Of a stretch of DNA of 64,000 nucleotides, positions 26,306 through 34,698 are shown piece after piece. The position numbers and the translations under genes are program-made. Within the stretch, counting starts at the first letter, position 1; the number at the start of each line of letters is the position of its first letter. A model generated the notes under the pieces. The model was not told the origin of the DNA and did not search any database. It was given only the letters and a program-made list of their open reading frames with translations. Source of the DNA: Arthrobacter ipis (lineage in GTDB: Bacteria > Actinomycetota > Actinomycetes > Actinomycetales > Micrococcaceae); assembly GCF_014694315.1 (NCBI RefSeq), contig NZ_JAAOXD010000003.1:615325-679324 (forward strand). Direction: 5' to 3'.

Positions 26306-27367
26306 TTACCCCCCCTGGAGAAATTGCTGTTGGCGCCGGTCCGAAGGCTCCGCTGAGGCGATGAAACCACGGACGGTGGCGCTACGCTCCGGTGCAGCAG
26401 CTGTATCGAACAGCGTAGCGGCATCGTCAAGCATCTGCAGCGATTTCGGTTCGTGTCCCTGGGCCATCAGTGCCTTGCCCAGGATGAAGGTGGCTTCGGC
26501 CGCGGTTTGGGTGGCAAGGATGGGGAACTGGCTGCGAAGCGGAGTCAGGAGGCTGATTGCCGTTTCCATGTCCCCGGTGAGGTAGCACCAGTGGGCGCGG
26601 ACCAGTGACATCTCCAGGATGTCCCGTTCGCTGCCGCCCACCACTTCGGTGGCAAGTTCCGCACGTTCTATGCAGCGCAGCGTTGCGGCGTCAGCCAGCT
26701 TGGCCTGCAGGCGCATTTCCGCGGAGGCGCGGTTGAAGCGAGCCCAGAGGTCGACGTCCTGGGAGGGGGAGAGTTTGCCCGCGGCCAGGTCGTGGTAGTG
26801 GCCGCCTTCACTGACCCGGTCGCTGAGAAACGCGACGTTGCCAATAACCCAGTAGGCCTTGCCGGCCGTATCTTCGTCCACGTGGTCGGTGAGCAGCGAC
26901 TCAAGGTCCATGCATTCCCGCCAGGCGTCCTCGAGCCGGCCACTTTCCGCGAGGGCCGCGATCAGGGCCTGCTGGGCGTGGATGTGCAGGTAGACGTTCT
27001 CGAAGTCGCCGGCCACCAGGCCCGCTGCGGTGGAAGCGGCATCTACAGCCTCGTGGAGCCGGCCAAGGCCCTGCAGCGAATGTGCCAGCAGCATTGCGGC
27101 CCGGGCACCCAGGTCGGGGGCCGAACCCGCAACCGGATGGGCTGCGAGTTCCGCGGCGAGCTTCTGGCACTCCTGCATGGCGCCTTGGTCCCGCAGGCAT
27201 TCGGCCTGCAGCAGGACCATCTTCCACCAGCGCAGCTCGTCACCGGCCTCCCGGGCCAGTTCCGCGGCGTGCCCGGCCTGGTCATGTCCGGCGGTGTAGT
27301 CCCGCCGCTTCCAGCTTTCGCGCGCAGCCAGCTCTGCAATCACGAAGGGGGACAGGTCACGCTGCAT
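26306..27367 (-). CDS. TPR-repeat protein
   Basis: A protein of 353 residues from ATG 27367; another ATG six bases earlier is too near the ribosome site GGGAG. It is almost all helical with repeats of about 35-40 residues typical of TPR units, for example ELAARESWKRRDYTAGHDQA, AAMLLAHSLQGLGRLHEAVD and ALIAALAESGRLEDAWRECM. There are no membrane helices and no enzymatic motif. Such proteins scaffold protein interactions. Being first in an operon with a SpoIIAA-like protein and a GGDEF-EAL enzyme, it may be an input module for c-di-GMP signalling; this is inference. Confidence 0.8.
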   Translation of the reverse strand: MQRDLSPFVIAELAARESWKRRDYTAGHDQAGHAAELAREAGDELRWWKMVLLQAECLRDQGAMQECQKLAAELAAHPVAGSAPDLGARAAMLLAHSLQGLGRLHEAVDAASTAAGLVAGDFENVYLHIHAQQALIAALAESGRLEDAWRECMDLESLLTDHVDEDTAGKAYWVIGNVAFLSDRVSEGGHYHDLAAGKLSPSQDVDLWARFNRASAEMRLQAKLADAATLRCIERAELATEVVGGSERDILEMSLVRAHWCYLTGDMETAISLLTPLRSQFPILATQTAAEATFILGKALMAQGHEPKSLQMLDDAATLFDTAAAPERSATVRGFIASAEPSDRRQQQFLQGG

Positions 27368-27499
27368 AGGCATGCTCCCAATTATCCACAATCCCGTCCA
27401 GGGGAGGACGGGGTACGAGGCAGAAAAACGGTTGTTACGGGAATTGCAAGTCCGGGCGGAAAAAACATGGCGAATCCTTCGGAATTGACAGGATTTGAC

Positions 27500-27531
27500 T
27501 TGACCAAACCTTGATCTGATGACCGTATACT
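27500..27531 (+). promoter_or_regulatory. Candidate promoter of the small secreted peptide gene
   Basis: TATACT (27526-27531) is a near-perfect -10 box. TTGACC (27500-27505) could be the -35, but the 20-bp spacing is too long for a good promoter; TTGACT lies even further upstream. The -10 is 55 bp before the ATG. Confidence 0.4.
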
Positions 27532-27585
27532 GTCGCCGTAATGTGCAATTCGGGTTAAGGCTACAAACAACGAAGGGGACAGCGG

Positions 27586-27744
27586 ATGAAGAAACTTGCC
27601 GCAACACTAGTTATGACCGGCATCCTTGCAGTTGCAGGCTTCGCCGCTCCTGCCAATGCGGCGTCGAAGGACAAGGACAGCTCCACGTCCTCCACTTCGA
27701 GCTCCGAGGTCAATTACGCCAGCGTCGGCTGGTGGCCCCACTAG
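27586..27744 (+). CDS. Small secreted peptide, 52 residues
   Basis: The frame starts with ATG preceded by AAGGGG. The product has a textbook Sec signal peptide (MKKLAATLVMTGILAVAGFA, cleavage expected after ANA at residue 25). The mature part is about 27 residues: a Lys/Asp/Ser/Thr linker, then the end SSEVNYASVGWWPH. A perfect terminator lies 26 bp downstream, so it is a monocistronic gene. The family is not known to me. It lies between c-di-GMP genes and a histidine kinase, so an exported signal is conceivable, but a structural or bacteriocin-like role is equally open. Confidence 0.75.
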   Translation: MKKLAATLVMTGILAVAGFAAPANAASKDKDSSTSSTSSSEVNYASVGWWPH

Positions 27745-27770
27745 GATTGGCCCCTGGCCAAGCAAAATTG

Positions 27771-27812
27771 CGAAAGCCGCCCCGGACCTAATGGCCGGGG
27801 CGGCTTTCGTTT
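27771..27812 (+). terminator. Strong Rho-independent terminator
   Basis: CGAAAGCCGCCCCGG (27771-27785) and CCGGGGCGGCTTTCG (27795-27809) form a perfect 15-bp stem with a 9-base loop, followed by TTT. It ends the small peptide gene and, on the other strand (AAAGC arms), may serve the convergent histidine kinase gene. Confidence 0.9.
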
Positions 27813-27828
27813 GGGCTCAGCTGGTTGT

Positions 27829-29538
27829 TTAGGCGTCGGGCGTGGGGAGACCGGACCCTGCGTCGTCGTTCTCCTCGGGCTTTTCCTCGGGCTGGGGCCC
27901 GTCGACCGGAAGGGTCACGGATACGGTGGTTCCCTTGCCCAGAACGGACGAAAGGTCCAGTGAGCCGCCATGGCGCCGGACGATGTCCTGTGCGATGGCG
28001 AGTCCCAGACCGCTGCCCGGGATGGCGGCAGAGGAAGCGTTGGATGCCCGGTAGAAACGCGTGAACACCTGGGCGATTTCCTGATCGGGAATCCCCACGC
28101 CTGTGTCCGTGATGCTCACGGCGGCGCGGGGGCTCCCGGCTGCGGAGTCAGCGGACATGAAGGTGATGCTGATCCGGCCGCCATGGGGGGTGAACTTGAT
28201 GGCGTTCGCCACGATGTTGGTGAAGACCTGCTCCAGCTGGGCCTCGTCGGCCTGGACCTTGACGTCCTCGTGCGAGTCGGCACCGGCGATGGCGACGTTC
28301 CGCGACTCGGCGAGCGGGCGCAGTGCGGCAACGACGATCCGCAGGACCTGGCCGAGCTCCACCTGCTTGAGGTTCAGGTTGCTGGGGGTGTCCTGCTGGG
28401 AGACCGTGAGCATGTCCTCGATCAGCCGTCGGAGGCGGTCGGAGTTCCGCGAGATGACGTCCATCATGGATTCGATGCCCGCGGGAACGGGGCCGCCGGC
28501 TCCATCGCGGATCATGTCGAGGTACGCCGTGATGGACGTGAGCGGCGTGCGGAGCTCGTGGTTGACCGTGGCTAGGAAGTCTGTCTTGGCCTTGTCCAGT
28601 TCCCGCAGCTGCTGCAGCACCTGCAACTGGGCGCTGATCAGGTGGCCTTGGATAAGGCTGTGGGCGAGGTTGCCGGCGACGTGCTGGATTAGGGCGATCT
28701 CGGCCCTGGTCCAGTCGCGGGGTCCCGCCACCTGCGCTATCCAGACGATCCCCAGGGCCGTCTCGCCTTCTCCCACGGGCAGGGCAACCGACGCGCGGAC
28801 CGGGCCCAGGCCGGACCACTCCCGCAATCCCTCGGCCAGTGCTGCCGACTGCTCCGTCTGGTGGTCCGGAACCGCGAGGGCCTCGGCTGCCGACCACAGC
28901 GACGTCGTCTGCTGCCGGGCAGCATCCTCGAAGGAACCGAGCGTGTCCGGCAGCTTGGAGTTGCCGGGCAGGCACCACTGGGCGCTGATCCTCGGCACGC
29001 GCGAATCCTGGAAGGTGGTGAACCAGACGTGGTCCACCCCAAGGGATTCCCCGAAGCCGCGGACCAGGTGCCCCGCCATCTGCTGGGGGCTGTTGGTGCC
29101 GCGGATGGCGGCTGAGACGTTCCGGAGGCTTTCGCGCAGAAACTCGGCTTCAGCCCGGATGCGGCGGCGTTCCCGGGCCCGGCCAATGAGCGTTTCCACC
29201 CGGTGGGTCAGCTCCCGGGCAGCTGCGTCGTAGGAGATGTAGTCGGCGATGCCCCAAGGTTCGAGCTGGGCCAGGTCGAAGTCGCCGGCGAGGTCCACCA
29301 GCAGCAGCACCGGGGTGCCCTCCCACGCGTACCCGTCCGTCAGTTCAGTATCAAGAAGTACGACGGCGGCGCTGTTGCCTTCCAGCACATTGGCGAGTGA
29401 TCCGGCGTCGGGCGCTTTGCGGACGGTAAAACCCGCACCGGCGAGAACCGACGCCACGGCGTCCAGACGGGCGGCATCGGTGAGCGCGACCACCGCCTCG
29501 CGAGGTGCGGAGGCAGACTCCGCCGGTGCCTGGACCAT
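27829..29538 (-). CDS. Soluble sensor histidine kinase (pseudo-receiver, GAF, HisKA, HATPase)
   Basis: A protein of 569 residues without membrane helices. Residues 15-120 look like a receiver fold (VVALTDAARLDAVASVLAGA, then VVLLDTEL) but lack a confident phosphorylation set. A GAF-like domain spans about 135-300. HisKA has the phospho-acceptor His327 in VNHELRTPL, and HATPase_c has the N box FTNIVANAIKFTP, then DTGVGIP and GSGLGLAIAQ. It would autophosphorylate in response to a cytoplasmic cue. No response regulator gene is adjacent, so it is an orphan. The C-terminal acidic tail is short. Confidence 0.92.
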   Translation of the reverse strand: MVQAPAESASAPREAVVALTDAARLDAVASVLAGAGFTVRKAPDAGSLANVLEGNSAAVVLLDTELTDGYAWEGTPVLLLVDLAGDFDLAQLEPWGIADYISYDAAARELTHRVETLIGRARERRRIRAEAEFLRESLRNVSAAIRGTNSPQQMAGHLVRGFGESLGVDHVWFTTFQDSRVPRISAQWCLPGNSKLPDTLGSFEDAARQQTTSLWSAAEALAVPDHQTEQSAALAEGLREWSGLGPVRASVALPVGEGETALGIVWIAQVAGPRDWTRAEIALIQHVAGNLAHSLIQGHLISAQLQVLQQLRELDKAKTDFLATVNHELRTPLTSITAYLDMIRDGAGGPVPAGIESMMDVISRNSDRLRRLIEDMLTVSQQDTPSNLNLKQVELGQVLRIVVAALRPLAESRNVAIAGADSHEDVKVQADEAQLEQVFTNIVANAIKFTPHGGRISITFMSADSAAGSPRAAVSITDTGVGIPDQEIAQVFTRFYRASNASSAAIPGSGLGLAIAQDIVRRHGGSLDLSSVLGKGTTVSVTLPVDGPQPEEKPEENDDAGSGLPTPDA

Positions 29539-29672
29539 GTGCCCCCTGTGTTGCGAGTGCCTTTTGAGGCTACCGTGACTTTGGACTCACATTATCAGCC
29601 CGCGGAGCGTTGGCCGCGTACGGAATGGCTGTACCTTGATACTTGTCCCCTTAGCCATCGCGGAGGTTTGAT

Positions 29673-30047
29673 TTGGATTCCCACAGCACGGGCCGGCACA
29701 CGCTGTTCGACTTGGAATTGGATCCCGAACATCTGCTGCGGCTGACCTGGGCCCGGGACGCCAGCATCACCGAGGCCGATGCCGAGGCTGCCATGGAGAA
29801 GGTGAACCTCCTTTGCGGTCAGAACATGCATCCCATGCTCGTGGACATGGCCACGACCGCCGATGTGAGCCGCGGCGCGCGTGCCGTCTTCGGTCGTCCG
29901 TGCCAGGCCTCAAGGATCGCGCTGCTCGGTTCGTCTCCCGTGGACCGGGTGATGGCCAACTTCTTCCTGGGCATCAACAGGCTCCCGTGCCCCACAAGGT
30001 TTTTCACCTCCGAGGTCGACGCCCTCGCCTGGCTGAAGCTCAGCTAG
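29673..30047 (+). CDS. SpoIIAA/STAS-like small protein (paralogue)
   Basis: A protein of 124 residues starting with TTG, with GGAGG six bases upstream. HPMLVDMATTADVSRGARAV then IALLGSSPVDRVMANFFLG and CPTRFFTSEVDALAWLKLS parallel the protein at 25889-26305 along its length. There is no signal peptide. The family's function is unknown; the fold suggests a STAS-like binding module. It is transcribed away from the histidine kinase, so the two flank a shared 134-bp control region. Confidence 0.75.
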   Translation: MDSHSTGRHTLFDLELDPEHLLRLTWARDASITEADAEAAMEKVNLLCGQNMHPMLVDMATTADVSRGARAVFGRPCQASRIALLGSSPVDRVMANFFLGINRLPCPTRFFTSEVDALAWLKLS

Positions 30048-30092
30048 CCCCAGGTTCTGCCCGCCGACTCTCCGGCTGGCTCCCTCGCGCCC

Positions 30093-30902
30093 TCAGCGTG
30101 CCTGGAGCACCGCGAAATAGCCCGGGATCTGTTCGGGGCGGTCAGCAGACGTGAGGGGCCGCGTTTCAATGGTGACCGGGCCGTCTTCCACCACATCCCA
30201 CTGGGCCTCCGGAAAGGCCCGCCTGCGCTGCTCGGCGCCGAAGCGGCCGGGGATGGGCAGGGCCCGGATGGCCTTTTCGAGTGGTCCGGGGATGAAGTGC
30301 AGTGTCGCACCAAGATGGCTGACGTACTGGATGGGATTCCCTCGGAAGTTGGTCTCGGCCAGGAACACGCGGCCGCGTTTGCCCACGAGCGGGTGCAGCT
30401 GCCCGGCCAACGCCGCCTGGGCAGGCCGTTTCAGCACGTGGAGGACGCCCCGGATGAAGATGTTGGCTTCACCGGAGAATCCGGCTGCGGCCAGGGCGTC
30501 GGCCACGGCACGGGTGCCCGCGGGGGCTGTCATGTCGGCCGCGACGTAGGCGACCCGCTCAAGTCCTTCAGATTCGGCGGACGCACGGGCTACGGCGTTG
30601 GCTGAGACGTCCACCCCCAGAACAAACGGAAAGTAGGGGGCAAGCGCGCGGCTGAAGACACCGCTGCCGCACCCGACATCGACGATGGGAATGTTGGGGT
30701 CCAGCTGCCGCGTCAGGTGCTCCAGATACGCCTGCAGCTCGTGGTCACTGCCGGAATCCCACAGCACGTCGCCGCGGGCGCCGGTGGCCCCGACCCTGCC
30801 CCAGTACTGGTCCCAGGCGACACCGCGGTCTTTTGGCGCGTTCGAGGACAGCTTCACCAGTTTCGGGAGCAGCAGGTATTTCTTGAGCGCCGAGAGCATC
30901 AC
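30093..30902 (-). CDS. Class I SAM-dependent methyltransferase
   Basis: A protein of 269 residues (a second ATG follows the first directly). The SAM-binding motif I is IPIVDVGCGSGVFSRAL (about 72-88), followed by VLGVDVSANAVARA with the acidic ribose-binding residue, and VAYVAADMTAP as the motif II region. The N-terminal WDQYWGRVGATGARGDVLWD is typical of a thiol/small-molecule methyltransferase group. The substrate is unknown. It converges with the SpoIIAA-like gene 45 bp away. Confidence 0.85.
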   Translation of the reverse strand: MMLSALKKYLLLPKLVKLSSNAPKDRGVAWDQYWGRVGATGARGDVLWDSGSDHELQAYLEHLTRQLDPNIPIVDVGCGSGVFSRALAPYFPFVLGVDVSANAVARASAESEGLERVAYVAADMTAPAGTRAVADALAAAGFSGEANIFIRGVLHVLKRPAQAALAGQLHPLVGKRGRVFLAETNFRGNPIQYVSHLGATLHFIPGPLEKAIRALPIPGRFGAEQRRRAFPEAQWDVVEDGPVTIETRPLTSADRPEQIPGYFAVLQAR

Positions 30903-31010
30903 TTAAATATATGTTGCCTGGGACACATCCCCGTTCAGCGCGAGCCCGTGGCCCGCGCCCGTCATGTCACCGCTCAAACCGCCGTCGCGCGTCGTCGGGT
31001 CCGCCGATTG

Positions 31011-31054
31011 CCAAAAATGGCCGCCTGGGGAGGTTCTCAGACGGCCATTTTTGG
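31011..31054. terminator. Bidirectional-type terminator after the M50 protease gene
   Basis: CCAAAAATGGCCG (31011-31023) and CGGCCATTTTTGG (31042-31054) are a perfect 13-bp inverted repeat around an 18-base loop. The symmetry continues imperfectly outward (GTCGTCGGG / GCGACGAC). A sequence-related stem is at 24241-24283, suggesting a repeat family. It lies 23 bp beyond the M50 stop. Confidence 0.75.
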
Positions 31055-31077
31055 TAATGCGACGACTTGCCGGGGGT

Positions 31078-33696
31078 CTACGGGCCGGCCGCCTCCTGTG
31101 TCGGTGACGCGGGCGCCGTGCTCGCAGGAGCCGTAGCCGCCGGGGCCGCATCTGTGGGGGCTGGAGACGGGACGGCGGGGACCGGCGTCGTGCCTGTTCC
31201 CGGTGCGGGAACCGCGGGGCCCGGCGTCGTTCCTGGCGACGGCGCACCTGGCGATGCTGCGCCCGGAGACTGAACGCCCGGCGCAGCCGGCTGGCCCGGC
31301 GTCGGTTCACCCGGCCGGGATCCCGAGCCCGGGTCAGACCCGCCACTGGCGCCGGGCGACGGCGACGATCCCGGCGATGGAGCGCCGGTGCCGGTCTGGG
31401 GCTTGGCGCTTGGATCGGTCCGGATGATCTCCATGAGCTGTTCCTTGTAGGCGCCCAGCCGTCCCTCGATCTCGGACAGAGGAACGCTCTGCAGGGTCCG
31501 TCCGAACTCGGCGATCTCCTGCCACAGCGCGTTGAGCCGGGCCATGCCGTCCCTGCTGAGCGGCCCATCCAGGGTGAGCACCAGCTGGCTGGCCAAGGCG
31601 TACGTCAGGCAGCGGACGCAGTTGTAGTTCGCGGCGGCGGATAGGTTCTCGGGCACCACCACGTCCGCCTGGCCCACGATCAGGACCACCTGGAATCCGA
31701 CAGCCACCGCCGCGCAGTCCGTGCAACTGGCGAAGGCGTAGGCCTCGTTGCGGGTGTCCACCGGCCCGTCCTCGGCCCACACCAGCGCGAACGCGATGTC
31801 GTAACTGACGGATCCGTCGGTCGTGTTCACGGCGAGGGCCTGGTTGCCGTCCTCCTCCGGGGCCGGGGGCTTGTCGAACGGAAAGACCCACGACGGCGGC
31901 GTGGTGTTACCGGTTGCCGTACCCAGGCTTTGGTCTGTGTCCGGGCCAGGCTGGCCCTGGCCTTGGCCCGGGTCCGTTTTGCCGGGCGCGGAAGCGGGTG
32001 CTGCGCCTTGCCTCGGCACGAGCACCATGCTGAGCTGCGGCTGCTCCCGCGTGGGCAGTTTCGTGCCGTCCGGCCAGAGTGCCACCGTCTGCCCTGTCCG
32101 GCCCTCGTGAAGGGCTCCGTCGGGACCACCAAGGGCCGGATAGACGGCGGCCGTGGCATCGGCGAGCGTCCCGCGTTCGTAGGGCTGCACCGGGCGGTAG
32201 CTGTCGGGCAGCGGCCACCACGCCCACGCCAGGCCGGCGGCGACGGCGCCCACCGCCGCCAAGGCGGTCGCGCGCTGCAGCGGCCTGCCCCGGGTTTTGG
32301 TCCAGAGTCCCGTGAGGAGTTGCCGCGCCAGCCGTAGCAGCATGTACACCACGCCCACCACGGGAAGGACGACGGCGGCAATCGCCAGCGCGCGCACTGC
32401 ACCGTCGGCGAAGTTTCCCTCCGCGAGGCTTCCGGACAGAAGGGCCTGCTGATGCTGCAGGCTCGCCCACGCCGTGCCAAGGAGCCGCGGGAAGGAGACG
32501 ACCATCAGCACCAGGCTGAACAGCAGCAGGGGAACGGTGACCAGGACCCAGACGGTGATAACGGCGCGGGCCCACGGCTTGAGGGCCTGGGCCTCGGGTT
32601 CAGGCTTGCTCCAGCGCCACGGCAGGAGCCCGAGCAGCGTCGGGCGGATCCGCTGGAAGAGGTCGGGCACGCCGGTGGCGTCGGCCAGGATGTGGTACCC
32701 GTCGAAGCGGACCAAGGGAAGGAGCTGGCGCACCATCTGCAGGATCTGCGTGAGCACCACCAGGAGCAGCGCATCAAAACCTGTGGCCCACCAGACACCC
32801 ATGGTGGCGATCGCAACGATGGCGTTGAAGTAGAGGCCGCCCATATCCGTGCGCAGCCTGCCGCCACGCCCCAGCCGGTAGGAGTCGGTGACGTCCGTGT
32901 AGAAAGCTGGCCAGACGAGGTACAGCCCGGCACCCATCGCGCCGGGAGTGGCTCCGCCGCGGCGTGCTGCAGCGGCATGGCCGAATTCGTGAAAGCCTGC
33001 CGACAGCACCGTGACGGCGAAAATCAGCAGGAGCAGCCACGGGTTCGCGAAGGCGTCGTGCGTGGCGGAGGCCAGGCCTTTGACCAACAGGACCCACCAG
33101 CACGATGCCAGGAAGCCCGCGGCGACAACTGCCACGATCAGCGGATTGAACAGCACAGCGAACGGTGCCGTCAGCTTCCGGGTGCGCTCCGGGTCCGTGA
33201 CGGTGTACCGGAAGCGCATGCCCAGCAAGGGATTCGATCGGCGGACCTCCGGCTGTGATCCGTCCGGCAGCTGCAGCAGGCCAAGTGGCAGCAGCTGCCC
33301 CTCGATCAATGTCCTGACGTTGTCTCCGGTGATGAACCGGCCGGACCGCGTGCTGGCAACCTCGGCTATCCCATCAACGTCCCGGATCCCGTCGATGGCT
33401 TCGAGGACGTGAAAAAGCAACCGGGTGAGCTGGATGGTCTGGCCGTCGGCGCGGCGGACCAGCGAGGGGGCCTCCCGGTAGCCGGACCCCTTCGCCTCGC
33501 CGATGAGCTGGATTCCTGCCGCATGCACCGGTACCTCGCCGTTTGTGTCACGGCTGATCACGACGGCGGCGCGGGTGCCGTGGCTGGGTGACTCGGCGGC
33601 CGCCGTTGGGCCTGCTGAGGGAACCGGATCGGCTGTGGGCGTAGGGGAGACCGGCGGGCCGTCCACGCCGGACGGCCCGCTGTGTTTGGCGCTCAT
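31078..33696 (-). CDS. Membrane M50 zinc metalloprotease with N-terminal PqqD-like domain
   Basis: A protein of 872 residues. After a Pro-rich tail, about residues 75-145 (LTRLLFHVLEAIDGIRDVDG ... LLPLGLLQ) match a PqqD-like winged helix, the leader-recognition fold of RiPP systems. Membrane helices begin near 176. HEFGH at 236-240 is the M50 zinc motif and FDGYH at 331-335 supplies the third-ligand region. In all about seven helices reach residue 515. A large outer domain follows with two Cys pairs (SCTDC and NCVRC) and then a Pro/Gly/Ala tail. It starts 7 bp after the stop of the repetitive protein gene and has no clear ribosome site, so it depends on coupling. I infer it recognises and cleaves or exports that neighbour. 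Confidence 0.85.
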   Translation of the reverse strand: MSAKHSGPSGVDGPPVSPTPTADPVPSAGPTAAAESPSHGTRAAVVISRDTNGEVPVHAAGIQLIGEAKGSGYREAPSLVRRADGQTIQLTRLLFHVLEAIDGIRDVDGIAEVASTRSGRFITGDNVRTLIEGQLLPLGLLQLPDGSQPEVRRSNPLLGMRFRYTVTDPERTRKLTAPFAVLFNPLIVAVVAAGFLASCWWVLLVKGLASATHDAFANPWLLLLIFAVTVLSAGFHEFGHAAAARRGGATPGAMGAGLYLVWPAFYTDVTDSYRLGRGGRLRTDMGGLYFNAIVAIATMGVWWATGFDALLLVVLTQILQMVRQLLPLVRFDGYHILADATGVPDLFQRIRPTLLGLLPWRWSKPEPEAQALKPWARAVITVWVLVTVPLLLFSLVLMVVSFPRLLGTAWASLQHQQALLSGSLAEGNFADGAVRALAIAAVVLPVVGVVYMLLRLARQLLTGLWTKTRGRPLQRATALAAVGAVAAGLAWAWWPLPDSYRPVQPYERGTLADATAAVYPALGGPDGALHEGRTGQTVALWPDGTKLPTREQPQLSMVLVPRQGAAPASAPGKTDPGQGQGQPGPDTDQSLGTATGNTTPPSWVFPFDKPPAPEEDGNQALAVNTTDGSVSYDIAFALVWAEDGPVDTRNEAYAFASCTDCAAVAVGFQVVLIVGQADVVVPENLSAAANYNCVRCLTYALASQLVLTLDGPLSRDGMARLNALWQEIAEFGRTLQSVPLSEIEGRLGAYKEQLMEIIRTDPSAKPQTGTGAPSPGSSPSPGASGGSDPGSGSRPGEPTPGQPAAPGVQSPGAASPGAPSPGTTPGPAVPAPGTGTTPVPAVPSPAPTDAAPAATAPASTAPASPTQEAAGP

Positions 33697-33703
33697 TCAG
33701 GAA

Positions 33704-34483
33704 CTAATGCTGCAGATCAGACTGCTGATCTGCCGACGCGGTGGCCTCGCCGTCAATGTCCTGCGTGATGATGGCGTCCTGCTGGGCCACGGCGAAGGCG
33801 TCGCTGTCAATCGAGCCGATGTTGGCTGCAACTGCCGCATCGATGGGCGCGGCAACGTTGGCGTTCGCGGCCACGGCGCCGTTGATCGGGGCGGCGATGT
33901 CGGCGTCGGCCGCGAGATCCACGTTGACATTGAGCAGGTCTCCGTCGAGGGCAGTGGACGGATCCACGGGAAGGGCGCCGACACTGGTGCCGTCGGGAAG
34001 CGTGCCGTCCGGGAGCGTGCCGTCGGGCAGCGTACCGCCGTCGATGAGGCCGTCCGAGGTGGTGTCGGCAGTGCCGCCGTCTACGACGCCATCCGCGGTG
34101 CTGTCCGGCGTCCCGCCGTCGACAGTCCCGCCGTCGACAATCCCGCGGTCAACATCCGACCCCTGGGTGATGGTGCTGTCCTGTACGGAGTCTGCCGTGG
34201 CATCCGCCGTGATTCCCTGGTCGATGATGACGCCCTGGTCGGCGAGGGCTTGCGACTCCGACCCGAAGGACAGGATGTTGGCCGAGGCCGCCGCGTCAAT
34301 CGGGGCCGCGACGTTGGCGTTGGCCGCCACGGCAAGGTCGATCGGCGCGGCGGCGCTGATCCCCAGGTCGAGGTCTGCATTGAGGTCGAGTACGGACGCG
34401 ACTTCCTTGTCCGGCAGGGCGGTGCCCGCCTGCGCATTGAGTTCGTCGTCGGAAAGCGGGGTCAATCCCTGTTCATTGCTCAC
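33704..34483 (-). CDS. Repetitive acidic protein with RiPP-leader-like N-terminus
   Basis: A protein of 259 residues from GTG 34483, with GGAG seven bases upstream; no longer start is supported. There is no signal peptide, membrane helix or Cys. The N-terminus LTPLSDDELNAQAGTALPDK resembles RiPP leader ends (LSDEEL...AG). Two copies of an Ala/Asn/Asp-rich unit, about residues 30-95 and 180-245, share VAANANVAAPIDAA. Between them lie short Asp-Gly-Gly and LPDGT repeats, including three LPDGT in a row. The composition is strongly acidic. It is the promoter-proximal gene of a two-gene operon with the PqqD-M50 protease, so it is the prime candidate substrate. I do not recognise a characterised family. 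Confidence 0.75.
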   Translation of the reverse strand: MSNEQGLTPLSDDELNAQAGTALPDKEVASVLDLNADLDLGISAAAPIDLAVAANANVAAPIDAAASANILSFGSESQALADQGVIIDQGITADATADSVQDSTITQGSDVDRGIVDGGTVDGGTPDSTADGVVDGGTADTTSDGLIDGGTLPDGTLPDGTLPDGTSVGALPVDPSTALDGDLLNVNVDLAADADIAAPINGAVAANANVAAPIDAAVAANIGSIDSDAFAVAQQDAIITQDIDGEATASADQQSDLQH

Positions 34484-34574
34484 GCGAGGCTCCAGTTCCG
34501 GCGTCGGATTCCCCGCCCCCAGCGGACAGGTGCACCGAGCCCGTATGCCCGTCAATAGTAAGCAGGATTACTAT

Positions 34575-34608
34575 TTTCTGGAAACACCCCAGCTTTCTGG
34601 AAACACCC
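34575..34608. repeat. Short direct repeat TTTCTGGAAACACCC
   Basis: Two identical 15-bp copies at 34575-34589 and 34594-34608, with 19 bp between starts, lie about 90 bp upstream of the repetitive protein start. They could be a regulator-binding site for the protease operon. Confidence 0.6.
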
Positions 34609-34640
34609 AGCGCAGGCAGGAACCCCGAAAACCCCATCCA

Positions 34641-34690
34641 TTGCTCCGAAGATGCCCTTCTGAGCGTTCAAAAGGGCACTTCCGGAGCAA
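34641..34690. terminator. Imperfect inverted repeat after the S9 peptidase gene
   Basis: TTGCTCCGAAGATGCCCTT (34641-34659) faces AAGGGCACTTCCGGAGCAA (34672-34690), a 19-bp stem with few mismatches, 8 bp past the S9 peptidase stop. It should end that transcript before the protease operon. Confidence 0.7.
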
Positions 34691-34698
34691 CGGATGGG

